From Pyrinomonas methylaliphatogenes (GTDB taxonomy: Bacteria; Acidobacteriota; Blastocatellia; Pyrinomonadales; Pyrinomonadaceae), in the NCBI RefSeq assembly GCF_000820845.2, contig NZ_CBXV010000004.1, forward strand, positions 62,001-126,000: 64,000 nt of DNA, written 5' to 3'. Positions 1-8,911 of the stretch are shown here, piece after piece. Under the pieces are notes generated by a model. It was not told the origin of the DNA. It ran no database searches and saw only the letters and a list, made by a program, of their open reading frames with translations. Made by a program: the position numbers and the translations under genes. The first letter of the stretch is position 1. Every line of letters begins with the position of its first letter.

Positions 1-2
1 CG

Positions 3-80
3 GGCATCGGGTACGAAGTGAAACGGGCGCGCGTCGAGATGTTGACCGTGCGAAGCGCCGCTTTGCGCGCCGATGGATGA
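3..80 (+). CDS. 3' end of an unidentified upstream gene (partial)
   Basis: A reading frame is open from the left edge to a TGA at 78-80 and gives 25 residues ending in a basic, amphipathic tail (VKRARVEMLTVRSAALRADG). It ends 60 bp before the next gene on the same strand, as the tail of a preceding gene would. The fragment is too short to assign to a family, and one other frame is also open here, so it could be chance. Confidence 0.35.
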   Translation, partial: GIGYEVKRARVEMLTVRSAALRADG

Positions 81-140
81 AAGGCGTCTTCGATTCGTCG
101 TCGATGAAGATAGGAGGGAAGGGCGAAAAAGAGCAGCATC

Positions 141-1304
141 ATGGAGATCGATAGAGCGACAGCGCGAAGACTTAACGCTTACATGGAAGAGCATCTCGAT
201 GAGACGCTCGCGCTCGCGCGCCAGTTGGTCGAGACCGAATCGCCGTCGAAGGATGCGGAAGGGAGCTGTGCCGTGGTCGAGCTTCTGGTCCAAACGGCGC
301 AAAGGATAGCGGGCGTGTCGGCGATCGAGAGGCGACCTGCCGGAGCTTGCGGCGAACATTTGCGCATCGTCTTCGGCGATGTGAATTCGGGGGCGCGCCC
401 GGTCGTCCTACTGGGCCATACGGATACGGTCTATCCGCGTGGGACGATCCGCCTTCAGCCTTGGCGTGAAGAGGACGGTCGGATCTATGGGCCTGGAATT
501 TTCGACATGAAGATCAATTGCGCGCTCGCGCTCATGGCGATGCGCGCCTGCGCAGAACTCGATCTGCCGCTCGCGCGCCCGGTCGTCGCGCTGTTGACTT
601 GCGATGAGGAGTCAGGCAGCGACCATGGTCGCGCCATCGTCGAAGCGGAGGCGCGTCGCGCCGCGCACGTGCTCGTTCTGGAACCGTCGGCTCCGGGCGG
701 ATGCGCGAAGACGGCGCGCAAAGGGACCGGGATCTTCTGCCTCGAAGTCGAAGGTCGCGCGGCGCACGCTGGACTCGAACCGGAAAAGGGCGCGAGCGCC
801 GTGCTTGAGCTTGCGCGCCAGATCGAGCGCATCTACGCGCTGGCCGCGCCGGAGAAAGGAACCACGGTCAACGTCGGCGTCGTGTGCGGCGGCACGCAAG
901 TGAACGTCGTCGCCGCGCACGCGCGCGCCGAAATCGACATCCGCTTCAGCACACAAGCCGAAGCGGAAAGAGTCGAGCGCGCTTTGCGCGAGTTGAAGCC
1001 GTTCGATGCACGCACGCGCCTTCGTCTCTCCGGCGGCATCAATCGTCCGCCGCTCGAGCGCACGCCCGCAGTGGTCGCGCTCTACGAGCGCGCGCGCCGA
1101 ATCGCTTCGCTCCTCGATTGGGAACTTTGCGAGACGAGCGTCGGCGGAGCGTCCGACGGGAATTTCGCTGCCGCCGTCGGCGCGACCGTGCTCGATGGTT
1201 TGGGCGTCGCCGGCGATGGTGCCCATTCTGATCACGAGCACATTCTGGTCGCGGACGTCGCGCGTCGCGGCGCGTTGCTCGCCGCGCTGATGGTCGCGCT
1301 CTAA
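141..1304 (+). CDS. M20-family zinc metallopeptidase (glutamate carboxypeptidase-like)
   Basis: Predicted cytosolic zinc exopeptidase of 387 residues, close to the length of carboxypeptidase G2-like M20 enzymes, which release a C-terminal residue from peptides or N-acyl amino acids. The family metal ligands are visible: His93 and Asp95 in GHTDTVYP, Asp122 in FDMK, the Glu156-Glu157 pair in CDEESGS, and a C-terminal His in the GDGAHSDHEH stretch. A lid or dimerisation domain sits in the middle, beginning around the GRAAHAG motif. No signal peptide is seen. The ATG at 141 is the only start after an in-frame stop at 111. The Shine-Dalgarno-like AGGAGGG at 112 is unusually far upstream (about 22 nt). 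The next gene, gamma-glutamyltransferase, begins shortly after, so the two may act together on glutamyl compounds; that is inference. The exact substrate cannot be told from sequence. Confidence 0.88.
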   Translation: MEIDRATARRLNAYMEEHLDETLALARQLVETESPSKDAEGSCAVVELLVQTAQRIAGVSAIERRPAGACGEHLRIVFGDVNSGARPVVLLGHTDTVYPRGTIRLQPWREEDGRIYGPGIFDMKINCALALMAMRACAELDLPLARPVVALLTCDEESGSDHGRAIVEAEARRAAHVLVLEPSAPGGCAKTARKGTGIFCLEVEGRAAHAGLEPEKGASAVLELARQIERIYALAAPEKGTTVNVGVVCGGTQVNVVAAHARAEIDIRFSTQAEAERVERALRELKPFDARTRLRLSGGINRPPLERTPAVVALYERARRIASLLDWELCETSVGGASDGNFAAAVGATVLDGLGVAGDGAHSDHEHILVADVARRGALLAALMVAL

Positions 1305-1353
1305 GATCGGTATGCGGAGACGGATCTCTACCACTCAAATTAACTGGACCGGT

Positions 1354-3084
1354 ATGATAAGAAACTGGCGGAAGACGTTGGCGATCCTTTTGATGCTGCT
1401 GCTGGCGAGCGGCGGCGTGACCGCCGTCGGTGCCGCATCGCGCCCGCCCGTGCGCGCGCGAAACGGCATGGTCGCCTCGACGAGCCGCATCGCGTCGGAA
1501 GTGGGCGTTGACATCCTAAAGCGCGGCGGCAACGCCGTCGATGCGGCCATCGCCGTCGGCTTCGCGCTCGCCGTGACGTGGCCCGCGGCGGGCAACTTAG
1601 GCGGCGGCGGCTTCATGTTGATCCGTTTGAAGGACGGGCGCACGACCGCTATTGACTATCGCGAGATGGCGCCGCTCGCCGCTTCGCGCGACATGTATCT
1701 GGACCGGAACGGTAACTTGATCCAAGGCGAAGGATCGTCGCTCGTCGGCTATCGCGCCTCAGGAGTTCCGGGAACGGTCGCCGGCATGGCGCTCGCTTTG
1801 CAAAAATACGGTTCAGGCCGCTTCACGTGGGCGCAGCTCCTAGAACCGGCGCGCCGTTTGGCTGCTGAAGGCTTCACGGTCGATTACAGGCTGGCGCGCA
1901 GCTTACGCGCGAGCGCCGATCTGCTGGGCCGGTACGAAGACAGCCGACGAATCTTCTTGCGCGACGGCAAGTTCTACGAAGAGGGCGAGATCATACGTCA
2001 ACCGGATCTGGCGGCGACGCTGGCGCGATTGCAAAAAGGGGGGCCGCGCGAATTCTATGAAGGCGAAACGGCGCGCTTGATCGCCGAAGACATGAAGCGC
2101 CACAACGGGACGATCACGCTCGAGGATCTGCGCGGTTACGTGGCGAAAGAGCGCGCGCCCGTCAGCTCGACCTATCGCGGCTACAAAATCATCTCGATGC
2201 CGCCGCCGTCTTCGGGCGGCGTGGTGCTCATCGAAATGCTCAACATCCTCGAAGGATTCGATCTCGGTCGCATGGGCTGGGCGTCGGCGGAGAAATATCA
2301 TGTAATGGCGGAAGCGATGCGCCGCGCTTTCGCCGACCGCGCCGAGTACATGGGCGATGCCGATTTCGTCAACGTGCCGGTCGCCGGTTTGATCGATAAA
2401 TCTTACGCGGCGAAGCTGCGCGCGACGATCAACCTCGAACGGGCTTCGACGAGCGCGGAAGTGAAAGCCGGCAAACCCGCTGGCGCGGAAGCTGAAGAGA
2501 CGACCCATTTCACCGTGGTCGATCGTGAGGGCAACGTCGTCGCCAACACATACACGTTGAACGGCAGCTACGGATCGGGAGTGGTGGCGAAAGGGACAGG
2601 CGTGTTGCTCAACAATGAGATGGATGATTTCGCGGCTAAGCCCGGCGTGCCCAACATGTTCGGTTTGATCCAAGGCGAAAGGAACGCGATCGCGCCGAAA
2701 AAGAGACCGCTTTCGGCGATGACGCCGACGATCGTGCTTCATCCGGACGGCTCGTTTTACTTCACCGTCGGTTCGCCCGGTGGACCGACGATCATCAACA
2801 CGGTGTTGCAGGTGATCGTCAACATCATCGATCACGGGATGAACATCCAGCAGGCGATCGACGCGCCGCGCATTCATCATCAGTGGCTGCCGGATGAACT
2901 CGTCTACGAGCCTTACGGTCTAGCGGAAGATACGAAACGCGCGCTCGAAGCGCGCGGGCACAAACTGACCGCGCGTCCGCGCTACATGGGCGATGCCGAA
3001 GGCATCATGCGTGAAGAGAAGACGGGCGTGCTTCTCGGCGCGACCGACCCGCGCTTGAGCGATGGACCGGCTGTCGGTTACTAG
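1354..3084 (+). CDS. ggt: Gamma-glutamyltransferase (glutathione hydrolase)
   Basis: Ntn-hydrolase that removes or transfers the gamma-glutamyl group of glutathione and related compounds in the periplasm. It is made as one chain that cleaves itself before a catalytic threonine. That Thr is seen in TTHFTVVD (residue 383 with this start), about two thirds along, which would give large and small subunits. Other family blocks are present: GGNAVDAAIA near the N-terminus, GGGGFML, PPPSSGG and the late GSPGGPTIINTV. The chosen ATG (1354) begins a good signal peptide, with RNWRK followed by a Leu-rich core and an AVGA cleavage region. An in-frame ATG at 1312 would add 14 residues and place the start 8 nt after the M20 stop. 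The length of about 576 residues is normal. Probable operon with the upstream peptidase. Confidence 0.93.
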   Translation: MIRNWRKTLAILLMLLLASGGVTAVGAASRPPVRARNGMVASTSRIASEVGVDILKRGGNAVDAAIAVGFALAVTWPAAGNLGGGGFMLIRLKDGRTTAIDYREMAPLAASRDMYLDRNGNLIQGEGSSLVGYRASGVPGTVAGMALALQKYGSGRFTWAQLLEPARRLAAEGFTVDYRLARSLRASADLLGRYEDSRRIFLRDGKFYEEGEIIRQPDLAATLARLQKGGPREFYEGETARLIAEDMKRHNGTITLEDLRGYVAKERAPVSSTYRGYKIISMPPPSSGGVVLIEMLNILEGFDLGRMGWASAEKYHVMAEAMRRAFADRAEYMGDADFVNVPVAGLIDKSYAAKLRATINLERASTSAEVKAGKPAGAEAEETTHFTVVDREGNVVANTYTLNGSYGSGVVAKGTGVLLNNEMDDFAAKPGVPNMFGLIQGERNAIAPKKRPLSAMTPTIVLHPDGSFYFTVGSPGGPTIINTVLQVIVNIIDHGMNIQQAIDAPRIHHQWLPDELVYEPYGLAEDTKRALEARGHKLTARPRYMGDAEGIMREEKTGVLLGATDPRLSDGPAVGY

Positions 3085-3183
3085 AGCCGTCTGCAGGTGG
3101 CAAAGAGCGAGTCCTCGCGGCGAGAGGCGAATGTGGTCCGATCCATCAAGAAGTCGATCCCGCATGCCGAACTGCGGGCAATT

Positions 3184-3678
3184 TCACACCTCGCAGCGGC
3201 ACCCGCACAACAACTGGATTTCGACCGGCGACTTGTGTTGCGAAGCGCCATCTCGACGTAGATGCAGGACGAGAAGCGTGTATGGATCGAAGACGATCAC
3301 GTCTTTGACGCCTTGCGAAAGGTAGAATTGTGGTCCGATCTCCAGATCCTTGGCTTCGTAGCCTCTGCTGATGACTTCGATCACCGCTTCGGGCACGAGC
3401 GTGATCGCCTCTTCTTCCTCGTCTGGCTCGCGGCAGAAGATCGAAATGTCGGGCCGTTTGAGAGAGCCGTCGGGAAAGTTGATATAAACATCGGAGACGT
3501 GAACGCAGGAACACGAGCTCCCACTGCTCTGTGCTGAGTCGATCGGAGCGATGGTCGCGCGAATACGGTCGATGGCCTTCTGATGTTTGTAGATGGGGTA
3601 AGGCTCCCAGATCGGCAGCCCACGCACGATCTCCAGCTTGATCCCAAGTTCTTCCGCCTTGAAAAACTTCGGATCCAT
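3184..3678 (-). CDS. Uma2-family (DUF820) putative endonuclease-fold protein
   Basis: The Uma2 family has a PD-(D/E)XK nuclease-like fold and unknown biological role; it is common in cyanobacteria and Acidobacteriota. Seen here are the family strand-turn motifs: LKRPDISIF with the conserved Asp, PEAVIEVIS with the conserved Glu, and the YLSQGVKDVIVFDP segment. The start is set at 3678 because GAGGCG lies just upstream; a longer frame to 3750 adds 24 residues without family features. The product is 164 residues, slightly short. A Cys pair (LLCGCRCEV) ends the protein. It stands alone between the convergent ggt gene and thiD, which is on the same strand 150 bp upstream. Function unknown; a nuclease role is only inferred from the fold. 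Confidence 0.8.
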   Translation of the reverse strand: MDPKFFKAEELGIKLEIVRGLPIWEPYPIYKHQKAIDRIRATIAPIDSAQSSGSSCSCVHVSDVYINFPDGSLKRPDISIFCREPDEEEEAITLVPEAVIEVISRGYEAKDLEIGPQFYLSQGVKDVIVFDPYTLLVLHLRRDGASQHKSPVEIQLLCGCRCEV

Positions 3679-3828
3679 GTTCGCCTCGCATGCGAAGTTT
3701 AATACAGTTCGAATGCCATCGCTAGTGCGTCTCGATGACGATGAGTTCATCGGCGCTGGCGCATCGGGCGCGACGTGACTCGATGCCTCGGGACAACAAG
3801 CTGTTACTCGGAGCCAGATCCGGAAGCG

Positions 3829-4659
3829 TTACGCTTCGCCGGTCTTGTCGAGCACCGACCGCACCGAATGAGCTGAGTTCACCGGATGGAAACCCCGACC
3901 GATGGGAGGCGCTTTCATGATCGCTTCCGTGACGAAATCTTTCGCTCTGGCGACCGCTTCGTGCAAGCTCAATCCGTGGGCGAGACACGCGGCGATCGCT
4001 GCCGAAAGTGTACAACCCGTGCCATGCGTCGCTTTGGTTTGAATGCGCGGCGCGCTGTAGAGGCGGACCTGTTCACCATCATCCAGCAGGTCGAGCGCCT
4101 CATCCGCAAGATGCCCGCCTTTGATGAGCACGGCGCGCGCGCCCATCTCGCGCATGATGCGCGCGGCTTGACGCATGCCCTCTTCATCCTTGATGCGCAG
4201 CCCGGTGATGCGTTCGGCTTCAGGGATGTTGGGCGTCGCGATCCGCGCCAGCGGCAGCAGCTCTCTTTTGAGCGCTTCGAGCGCTTCGTCATCGATCAGA
4301 TCGTAGCCCGAAGTTGAGCGGACCACCGGATCGACCACCGGCGCGGGCAGCGGCGTTTCGCGAAACAGGCGCGCGACTTCGGCGATGATCGCGCGCGTCG
4401 GGAGCATGCCGGTCTTCGCGCCAGCGACGGAGAGATCTTCGACGACTGGGAGGATCTGATCGCGCACCGTTTCTGCCGTCTGGTGGACGGCACCGAAAAC
4501 TCCGGTCGTGTTCTGAAAAGTAAGCGAAGTGACGGCCGCAACGGCGAAGCAACCGAAGGCGGTGAAAGTTTTGATGTCGGCGACGATGCCCGCGCCGCCG
4601 GAAGGGTCGAGCCCGGCGATGGTCAAGGCGATGATCGGTTCGTCTTTGTGGTCTATCAT
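3829..4659 (-). CDS. thiD: Hydroxymethylpyrimidine/phosphomethylpyrimidine kinase
   Basis: Ribokinase-fold enzyme that phosphorylates HMP and then HMP-phosphate to give the pyrimidine half of thiamine. At 276 residues it has the usual size. The N-terminal substrate motif ALTIAGLDPSGGAGI is complete, the KTGMLPT block follows, and the C-terminal anion hole and catalytic region HGTGCTLSAAIA is intact. It lies 58 bp downstream of thiE on the same strand, so the two probably share a transcript. No TPP riboswitch could be recognised upstream of the cluster. With only thiE and thiD here, the context fits thiamine salvage as well as synthesis. Confidence 0.95.
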   Translation of the reverse strand: MIDHKDEPIIALTIAGLDPSGGAGIVADIKTFTAFGCFAVAAVTSLTFQNTTGVFGAVHQTAETVRDQILPVVEDLSVAGAKTGMLPTRAIIAEVARLFRETPLPAPVVDPVVRSTSGYDLIDDEALEALKRELLPLARIATPNIPEAERITGLRIKDEEGMRQAARIMREMGARAVLIKGGHLADEALDLLDDGEQVRLYSAPRIQTKATHGTGCTLSAAIAACLAHGLSLHEAVARAKDFVTEAIMKAPPIGRGFHPVNSAHSVRSVLDKTGEA

Positions 4660-4717
4660 GTCAACGCTCCGCTCGAAGTTCGATCTACCAGATGAAAGCG
4701 CCGCGCTTACGGGCCGC

Positions 4718-5377
4718 CTAAGGACGGGCCGGTTTATGGTGCGTTATGCTTTCAATTACAGCGGGCAAATCTTTCGCTGCGGTAAACAGCCTTATGGCGG
4801 CGATGCCGGAGGCGCCGGCCTCTAGCGCTTGGGCGAAGTTATCGAGGGTGATGCCGCCGAGCGCGATGACGGGGAAGGGGCGAAGGGCTTGAACGACTTC
4901 CCGCAAACATTCCACCCCTAGTGGCGATCCGTAGATCGATTTGGATGGCGTTTCGAAGATCGGGCCGAAGACGACGAAGTCCGCTCCCGCATCGCGCGCT
5001 TCGCCAGCTTCTACGAGCGAGTGTGTGGAGACGCCGATAAGGAGATCCGGACCGAAAGCCTGACGAATGACATCGGCTTTCAAAGAATGTGAAGTAAGAT
5101 GCACGCCATCAGCTCCGGCGGCGCGCGCGATATCGGCGCGATCGTTGATCAGCAAACGGGTCGCGCTACGGTTCGTTATCTCAGCCGCGCGACATGATAG
5201 CTCGTAAAGCCTGCGCGCCGGCAAATTCTTCTCTCGAATCTGAATGAGGCTGACGCCGGATTCGACGGCGCGACGGATGAGATCGATCGTGCGGGCGAAA
5301 TCATCTTGGGCGGATAACTCACCGCTCGTGATGAGATAGGTGATAGGAGTTGGGATCTCGCTCGATAGGTCGTGCAT
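4718..5377 (-). CDS. thiE: Thiamine-phosphate synthase (ThiE/TenI family)
   Basis: TIM-barrel enzyme that joins HMP-pyrophosphate and thiazole phosphate to form thiamine phosphate. Motifs of the family are visible: LIQIREKNL near residue 50, LLINDRADIA, GADGVHL, IGVSTHS, ADFVVFGPIF and the late ALGGIT phosphate-binding loop. The length of 219 residues is typical. The partner thiD follows after 58 bp. The start codon lies inside the end of a small membrane-protein gene in a different frame (59 nt overlap), suggesting translational coupling. TenI-type isomerases look very similar, but the adjacency to thiD favours ThiE. Confidence 0.9.
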   Translation of the reverse strand: MHDLSSEIPTPITYLITSGELSAQDDFARTIDLIRRAVESGVSLIQIREKNLPARRLYELSCRAAEITNRSATRLLINDRADIARAAGADGVHLTSHSLKADVIRQAFGPDLLIGVSTHSLVEAGEARDAGADFVVFGPIFETPSKSIYGSPLGVECLREVVQALRPFPVIALGGITLDNFAQALEAGASGIAAIRLFTAAKDLPAVIESITHHKPARP

Positions 5378-5669
5378 GGTGCTCTTCTTGCGCCTGCAAC
5401 AGACGGACGGTGCGCTTGAAGTTGAAGATCTCCCAAAAAGCCATAAGTAGATTGAGAATCCCGAGGCCGGTTACCGCCCCGCGCACCCAGCCCGAAGCGA
5501 TCACTTGGCGCAGACTCTGCAGCCCGATCTTTTGCGCCGCGTACAGAAGCAGGTAATTGTCGCCCCAATCGCCGAGGCCGAAGGGTTGCACCCACGGCAG
5601 AAAGACGAGCGCAAGCCCCACCTCAAGGCTCAGTATGATGTAGAAGACGACCGTTAATCTCGCTGCCAT
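5319..5669 (-). CDS. Small integral membrane protein, unknown function
   Basis: Protein of 116 residues with two or three hydrophobic segments: RLTVVFYIILSLEVGLALVF at the N-terminus, a middle stretch around LLLYAAQKIGL, and AVTGLGILNLLMAFWEIF. A charged tail rich in His and Glu follows. The ATG at 5669 is chosen because the frame upstream runs through a repeat element and encodes a non-membrane segment. The 3' end overlaps the thiE start by 59 nt, so the two are probably co-transcribed. The family is not recognised with certainty; similar small membrane proteins are seen in Acidobacteriota. A role in thiamine uptake is possible from position but nothing in the sequence shows it. Confidence 0.65.
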   Translation of the reverse strand: MAARLTVVFYIILSLEVGLALVFLPWVQPFGLGDWGDNYLLLYAAQKIGLQSLRQVIASGWVRGAVTGLGILNLLMAFWEIFNFKRTVRLLQAQEEHHARPIERDPNSYHLSHHER

Positions 5670-5709
5670 CGCCCCGCTATGATAATGGCACAGAAGGGAA
5701 GCGCTAGTC

Positions 5710-5794
5710 CACCCCAGATGGCGCGTCAACTCGCTTCTTCTGGTGGAGCGAATTCGATCTGGGTGCGTGATAGCTCACCCCAGATGGCGCGTCA
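5710..5794. repeat. Pair of 19 bp direct repeats, 66 bp apart
   Basis: The 19 bp string CACCCCAGATGGCGCGTCA occurs at 5710-5728 and exactly again at 5776-5794. Weaker similarity extends about 7 bp to the left of each copy. The second copy contains the stop codon of the TPR gene (5792-5794, minus strand). The pair fills the gap between that gene and the small membrane protein. Its geometry matches four other repeat pairs in this window, each with a different sequence. Confidence 0.85.
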
Positions 5795-7915
5795 CTTGGT
5801 GAGGTTTCGTTGCGATTGGAGCTCTCGCAGGCGTTCGCCCACTCCGCGATAGGAGACGTTTATGCCGTAAACTTCCGAGAACACTTCGATCGCACGCTCG
5901 ATATCGCCCATCTGCTCGTAGGCGTTGCCCAGTTCGTAACGTAGAGCTTGATACTCGTCTTCGGAGTGACCTGGCGCGTCGAGGCCGCGTTTGAACCACA
6001 TGGCGGCAACGCGCGGCATCCCTTTCTGCATGAAACAGTGGCCCAGCAGGTTGCAGCACTGCAAATAGCGCGGCGTGCCATCCTGTGGCGCGGTGAGCGC
6101 GATCGCTTTTTGGAACTCTTCGATGGCTTCGTCAAGGAGATCCATCTCCTTGTAAGCGACGCCGAGATTGTAGTGGGTTTCGTAATCCGAAGGTGATGCG
6201 GCTGGCTCGTCTTCGCCCAGTTCGGCGCGGAACTCGTCAAGCAACGCGGCGAAACCCGGGTCGATCGTTGGCCCATGCCCGTTCGCCCTCTTCTCGGCGG
6301 CGAGTTGCGGCGGATCCGGCGCGGCTTCAGCCACGATGGCCTCGATGAGGCCTACCTCTTCCGCTGGAATAGCGCCGTATTCGACCTCAGAATCTGCGGG
6401 CGTCGCCGTTGCTTGAGCTAAGCGCGCGCGCCTTTCCGCAATGCTCGCGTGCGGGCCGAATTGTTGCTCCAGAAGATCGAGCGTATCGCGCGCGATGTCC
6501 ACATAACCTTGCGTCAGATAGTAGTCAACGCTCTCGAGCTCCTGCTGAAGCAGTTTCTCCCGACGGGCAACTTCGCTCGAGGACGCGAGCGCATCCTCGA
6601 AGGATTGAAGGTTCGGAGTCGCGATCTCGGCAACGCCATCGATGTTCGAATCGAAGCCGACCGCCTCCCATCCAAAGGCGAGATCTGGCGTGACCGCAGA
6701 CTCGAATCCCGAAGCTGAGTCTTCAAGGCGAAAAGCCGTGTACTCGACCTCATCGGCGCTCTTGGGCGCGTGGTTGTTCGACACGGCTTCTTCGGTCGAA
6801 AGGCGGGCGAGATGAGCGAGCGCGCTCTGCTCCTCTTCCGCCAATCCTTGCTCGCGCGCCGCCTCGACCAATCTTTCGAGCGTCGCGCGCAATCGCTCGT
6901 CGTCGCGCTGCCAAGTGTAGATGCGCACGAGCAGGCGTAAAGCCTCGATCTGTTCAGGATCGCATTCGAGGCTGTGATGGAGAAGTCCCTCGAGCGTCTC
7001 TTCATCGCGCGCCGCTAAAGCCGGCTCGATCACCTGCGCGAGCAGACAAACGGCGCGCGCCGCATCGCCGCGACGCAGATAAAAACGCGCCACTTCGATC
7101 AGCGCTGTGTAGCTGTGCGATTCGCGCGCGAAAAGATCCTTCGCCACGCGCTCGGCGGCTTCGATCTCCTCGGCCTCGAGATAAGCGCGCACCAGCATGG
7201 CGCGGAGTTCCGCGTTCTCTGGATCATCCGCGATCGCCCGTTCCAGAATCTCCGCCGCATCATGGGCCAGGCCCAATCCGCAATAGGCTGAGACGAGCCC
7301 GCTGAGCGCCTCTTGATTGAGCGGATCGAGTCCGTAAGCTTGATTGTAAGCGTCAAGGGCACGCTCATATGCCTTCTGGGCCAGCAGATTGGCACCGGCT
7401 TGAACATAGGCCTCAGCCGCATCGAAACGCAGCCCCTCATGCGCATAGCTCTGGGCCAGCTTCAACCGAATCTCAGCGTTCTGCGGATCGAGATCGGCGA
7501 TGCGGCGAAGGACCTCGAGCGCCTTGCGGCGTTGCCCCGCTTGCGTGTAGGCGTCAGCCATCAACATGTACTGCTGACGCGCTTCGACGATGAGCCCTTG
7601 TTGCTCGTAGAGCGTGCCGAGCTTGTCGGCGACGTCAAGCGCCGTCGGATCCAGACGCTGGATCTTCTTGTACATCGCGATGGCCTTCAACGTGAAACCT
7701 TGAGTGCGGTAGTGCTCGGCCACGCGCGTAAAACACGCGATGGCGTCGGCGGGCTTCTCCGCACGCACATATAGATCGCCGAGCGTGTTGAGCGCAGCGA
7801 AGTCTTTCGGATCGTGCTCGGCGATGCGACGGTACTCTTGGATGGCCGCCGCGATCTTGCCCTGGGAAAGATGTTTTTCTGCCGCGCGAACGGCTTTTGC
7901 TTTGTCGAAGCGCAT
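5792..7915 (-). CDS. Large TPR-repeat protein
   Basis: A 707-residue, mostly helical protein with no signal peptide or membrane segment, probably a cytosolic scaffold. About ten tetratricopeptide repeats fill residues 1-370, for example AAIQEYRRIAEHDPKDFAAL and ALEVLRRIADLDPQNAEI. An acidic low-complexity linker of about 200 residues follows, and a second TPR group closes the protein (THYNLGVAYKEMDLLDEAI). A split TPR layout with acidic linker is common in acidobacterial and myxobacterial proteins, but no specific function can be assigned. It is a single gene, and its stop codon is embedded in a repeat element. Upstream, 275 bp separate it from the divergent oxidase gene. Confidence 0.85.
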   Translation of the reverse strand: MRFDKAKAVRAAEKHLSQGKIAAAIQEYRRIAEHDPKDFAALNTLGDLYVRAEKPADAIACFTRVAEHYRTQGFTLKAIAMYKKIQRLDPTALDVADKLGTLYEQQGLIVEARQQYMLMADAYTQAGQRRKALEVLRRIADLDPQNAEIRLKLAQSYAHEGLRFDAAEAYVQAGANLLAQKAYERALDAYNQAYGLDPLNQEALSGLVSAYCGLGLAHDAAEILERAIADDPENAELRAMLVRAYLEAEEIEAAERVAKDLFARESHSYTALIEVARFYLRRGDAARAVCLLAQVIEPALAARDEETLEGLLHHSLECDPEQIEALRLLVRIYTWQRDDERLRATLERLVEAAREQGLAEEEQSALAHLARLSTEEAVSNNHAPKSADEVEYTAFRLEDSASGFESAVTPDLAFGWEAVGFDSNIDGVAEIATPNLQSFEDALASSSEVARREKLLQQELESVDYYLTQGYVDIARDTLDLLEQQFGPHASIAERRARLAQATATPADSEVEYGAIPAEEVGLIEAIVAEAAPDPPQLAAEKRANGHGPTIDPGFAALLDEFRAELGEDEPAASPSDYETHYNLGVAYKEMDLLDEAIEEFQKAIALTAPQDGTPRYLQCCNLLGHCFMQKGMPRVAAMWFKRGLDAPGHSEDEYQALRYELGNAYEQMGDIERAIEVFSEVYGINVSYRGVGERLRELQSQRNLTK

Positions 7916-8190
7916 CGTGTGATTCGATCTCGGTCGCTAACTGCGAGCAGGTCTCGTCGTGGTAATAGCAAGAGAGCGAAGCGGTTTTCGACCCTCCCGT
8001 CTGGGCAGCCGGAACTTACGCTAACACGGTCTCGCGCTCAGTGTCAACCATGTTTATGTATTTTAAACAAAGTCTTCGGAAATCGGCCCGTCTCTTCGCG
8101 GTTAGATCCCGGGCGACGAGAAATCCGCTTCGCGCATTTATCCTTGTTCCGCCTTGCGGGTTAAAATGGGGTTCGCGAGGAAGGCTGCTG

Positions 8191-8911
8191 ATGAAACGAG
8201 CGATCGTCACTAAGGAACCGACCGTGACAGCCGAGCCGACCGGGACTTTCGTCGCGCGCAAGCCCGGCTGGGGAGTGAACGGTAACGGACATCGAAACGG
8301 CGGGGTTTCGCGGGAATGGCGGTGGCGGCGGCGGGAGGGACCGCGATGATGCGGCCCATGATGGCCAGCCGATCCGTTACAAACTGGGGCTGTTGTTCGG
8401 TCTGGTTGCCATTACCATGACGTTTGGTGCGTTGACCGGGGCCTTCGTCTTACGCTTGATGAGCAACCATGATTGGCATTCGATCAGGATGCCGCGTCTG
8501 CTTTGGCTGAGCACGGCTTTGATCGTGGCGAGCAGCGTGACGATGGAGGCTGCGCGGCGGGCGCTGCGCCATCGAGCCATACGTCCTTACTATCACCGGT
8601 TATTGTTGACTTTGGGGCTCGGTTTAGGTTTCCTCATCGCGCAGTTGATGGCTTGGCGTTCGTTGGTCGCGCGCGGCATCTATCTGGCCAGCAACCCGCT
8701 CAGTTCTTTCTTCTACATCATCACCGGAGCGCACGGGTTGCATTTGATGGGTGGGATCGTCGCGCTCGGATATCTCGTCGCATGTGCGCGCAGCCTCGAG
8801 ATCGAAGCTATGATGGAGCGACGGACGATCTCGGAAGGGGTTGCCATCTATTGGCACTTCATGGACCTGTTGTGGCTCGGCCTTTTCGCCTTGCTCTCAT
8901 CTTTGGGTTAG
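8191..8911 (+). CDS. Heme-copper oxidase subunit III, apparent frameshift in the N-terminal linker
   Basis: Membrane subunit III of a cytochrome c/quinol oxidase; supports proton-pumping subunit I. The body (from about 8372) is intact: RYKLGLLFGLVAITMTFGA starts the first helix, and later GAHGLHLMGG and YWHFMDLLWLGLFALL carry the family His and Glu positions. About five transmembrane helices are present. The only good start is ATG 8191 with GAGGAAGG just before it. It opens a different frame, giving MKRAIVTKEPTVTAEPTGTF and a Gly-rich stretch that stops at 8347-8349. The subunit III frame is open from 8279 but has no ATG and begins with another Gly-rich stretch (GNGGGGGRDRDD). The two halves fit as one protein if one base is skipped or inserted between about 8279 and 8347. 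This may be a real mutation, a programmed shift or a sequencing error. No subunit I or II lies nearby. Confidence 0.75.

Noticed and set aside
1903-2880. A 325-codon minus-strand frame opposite ggt
   Set aside because: It is antisense to a well-supported gene, with Arg/His-rich composition and no motif.
3184-3678. The Uma2-type gene as a sign of a transposon
   Set aside because: Uma2 proteins were formerly linked to transposition, but no inverted repeats, target-site duplications or transposase genes flank it.
5670-5791. A TPP riboswitch upstream of the thiE/thiD genes
   Set aside because: The CUGAGA and related conserved THI-box elements were not seen; the region is mostly the 19 bp repeat pair.
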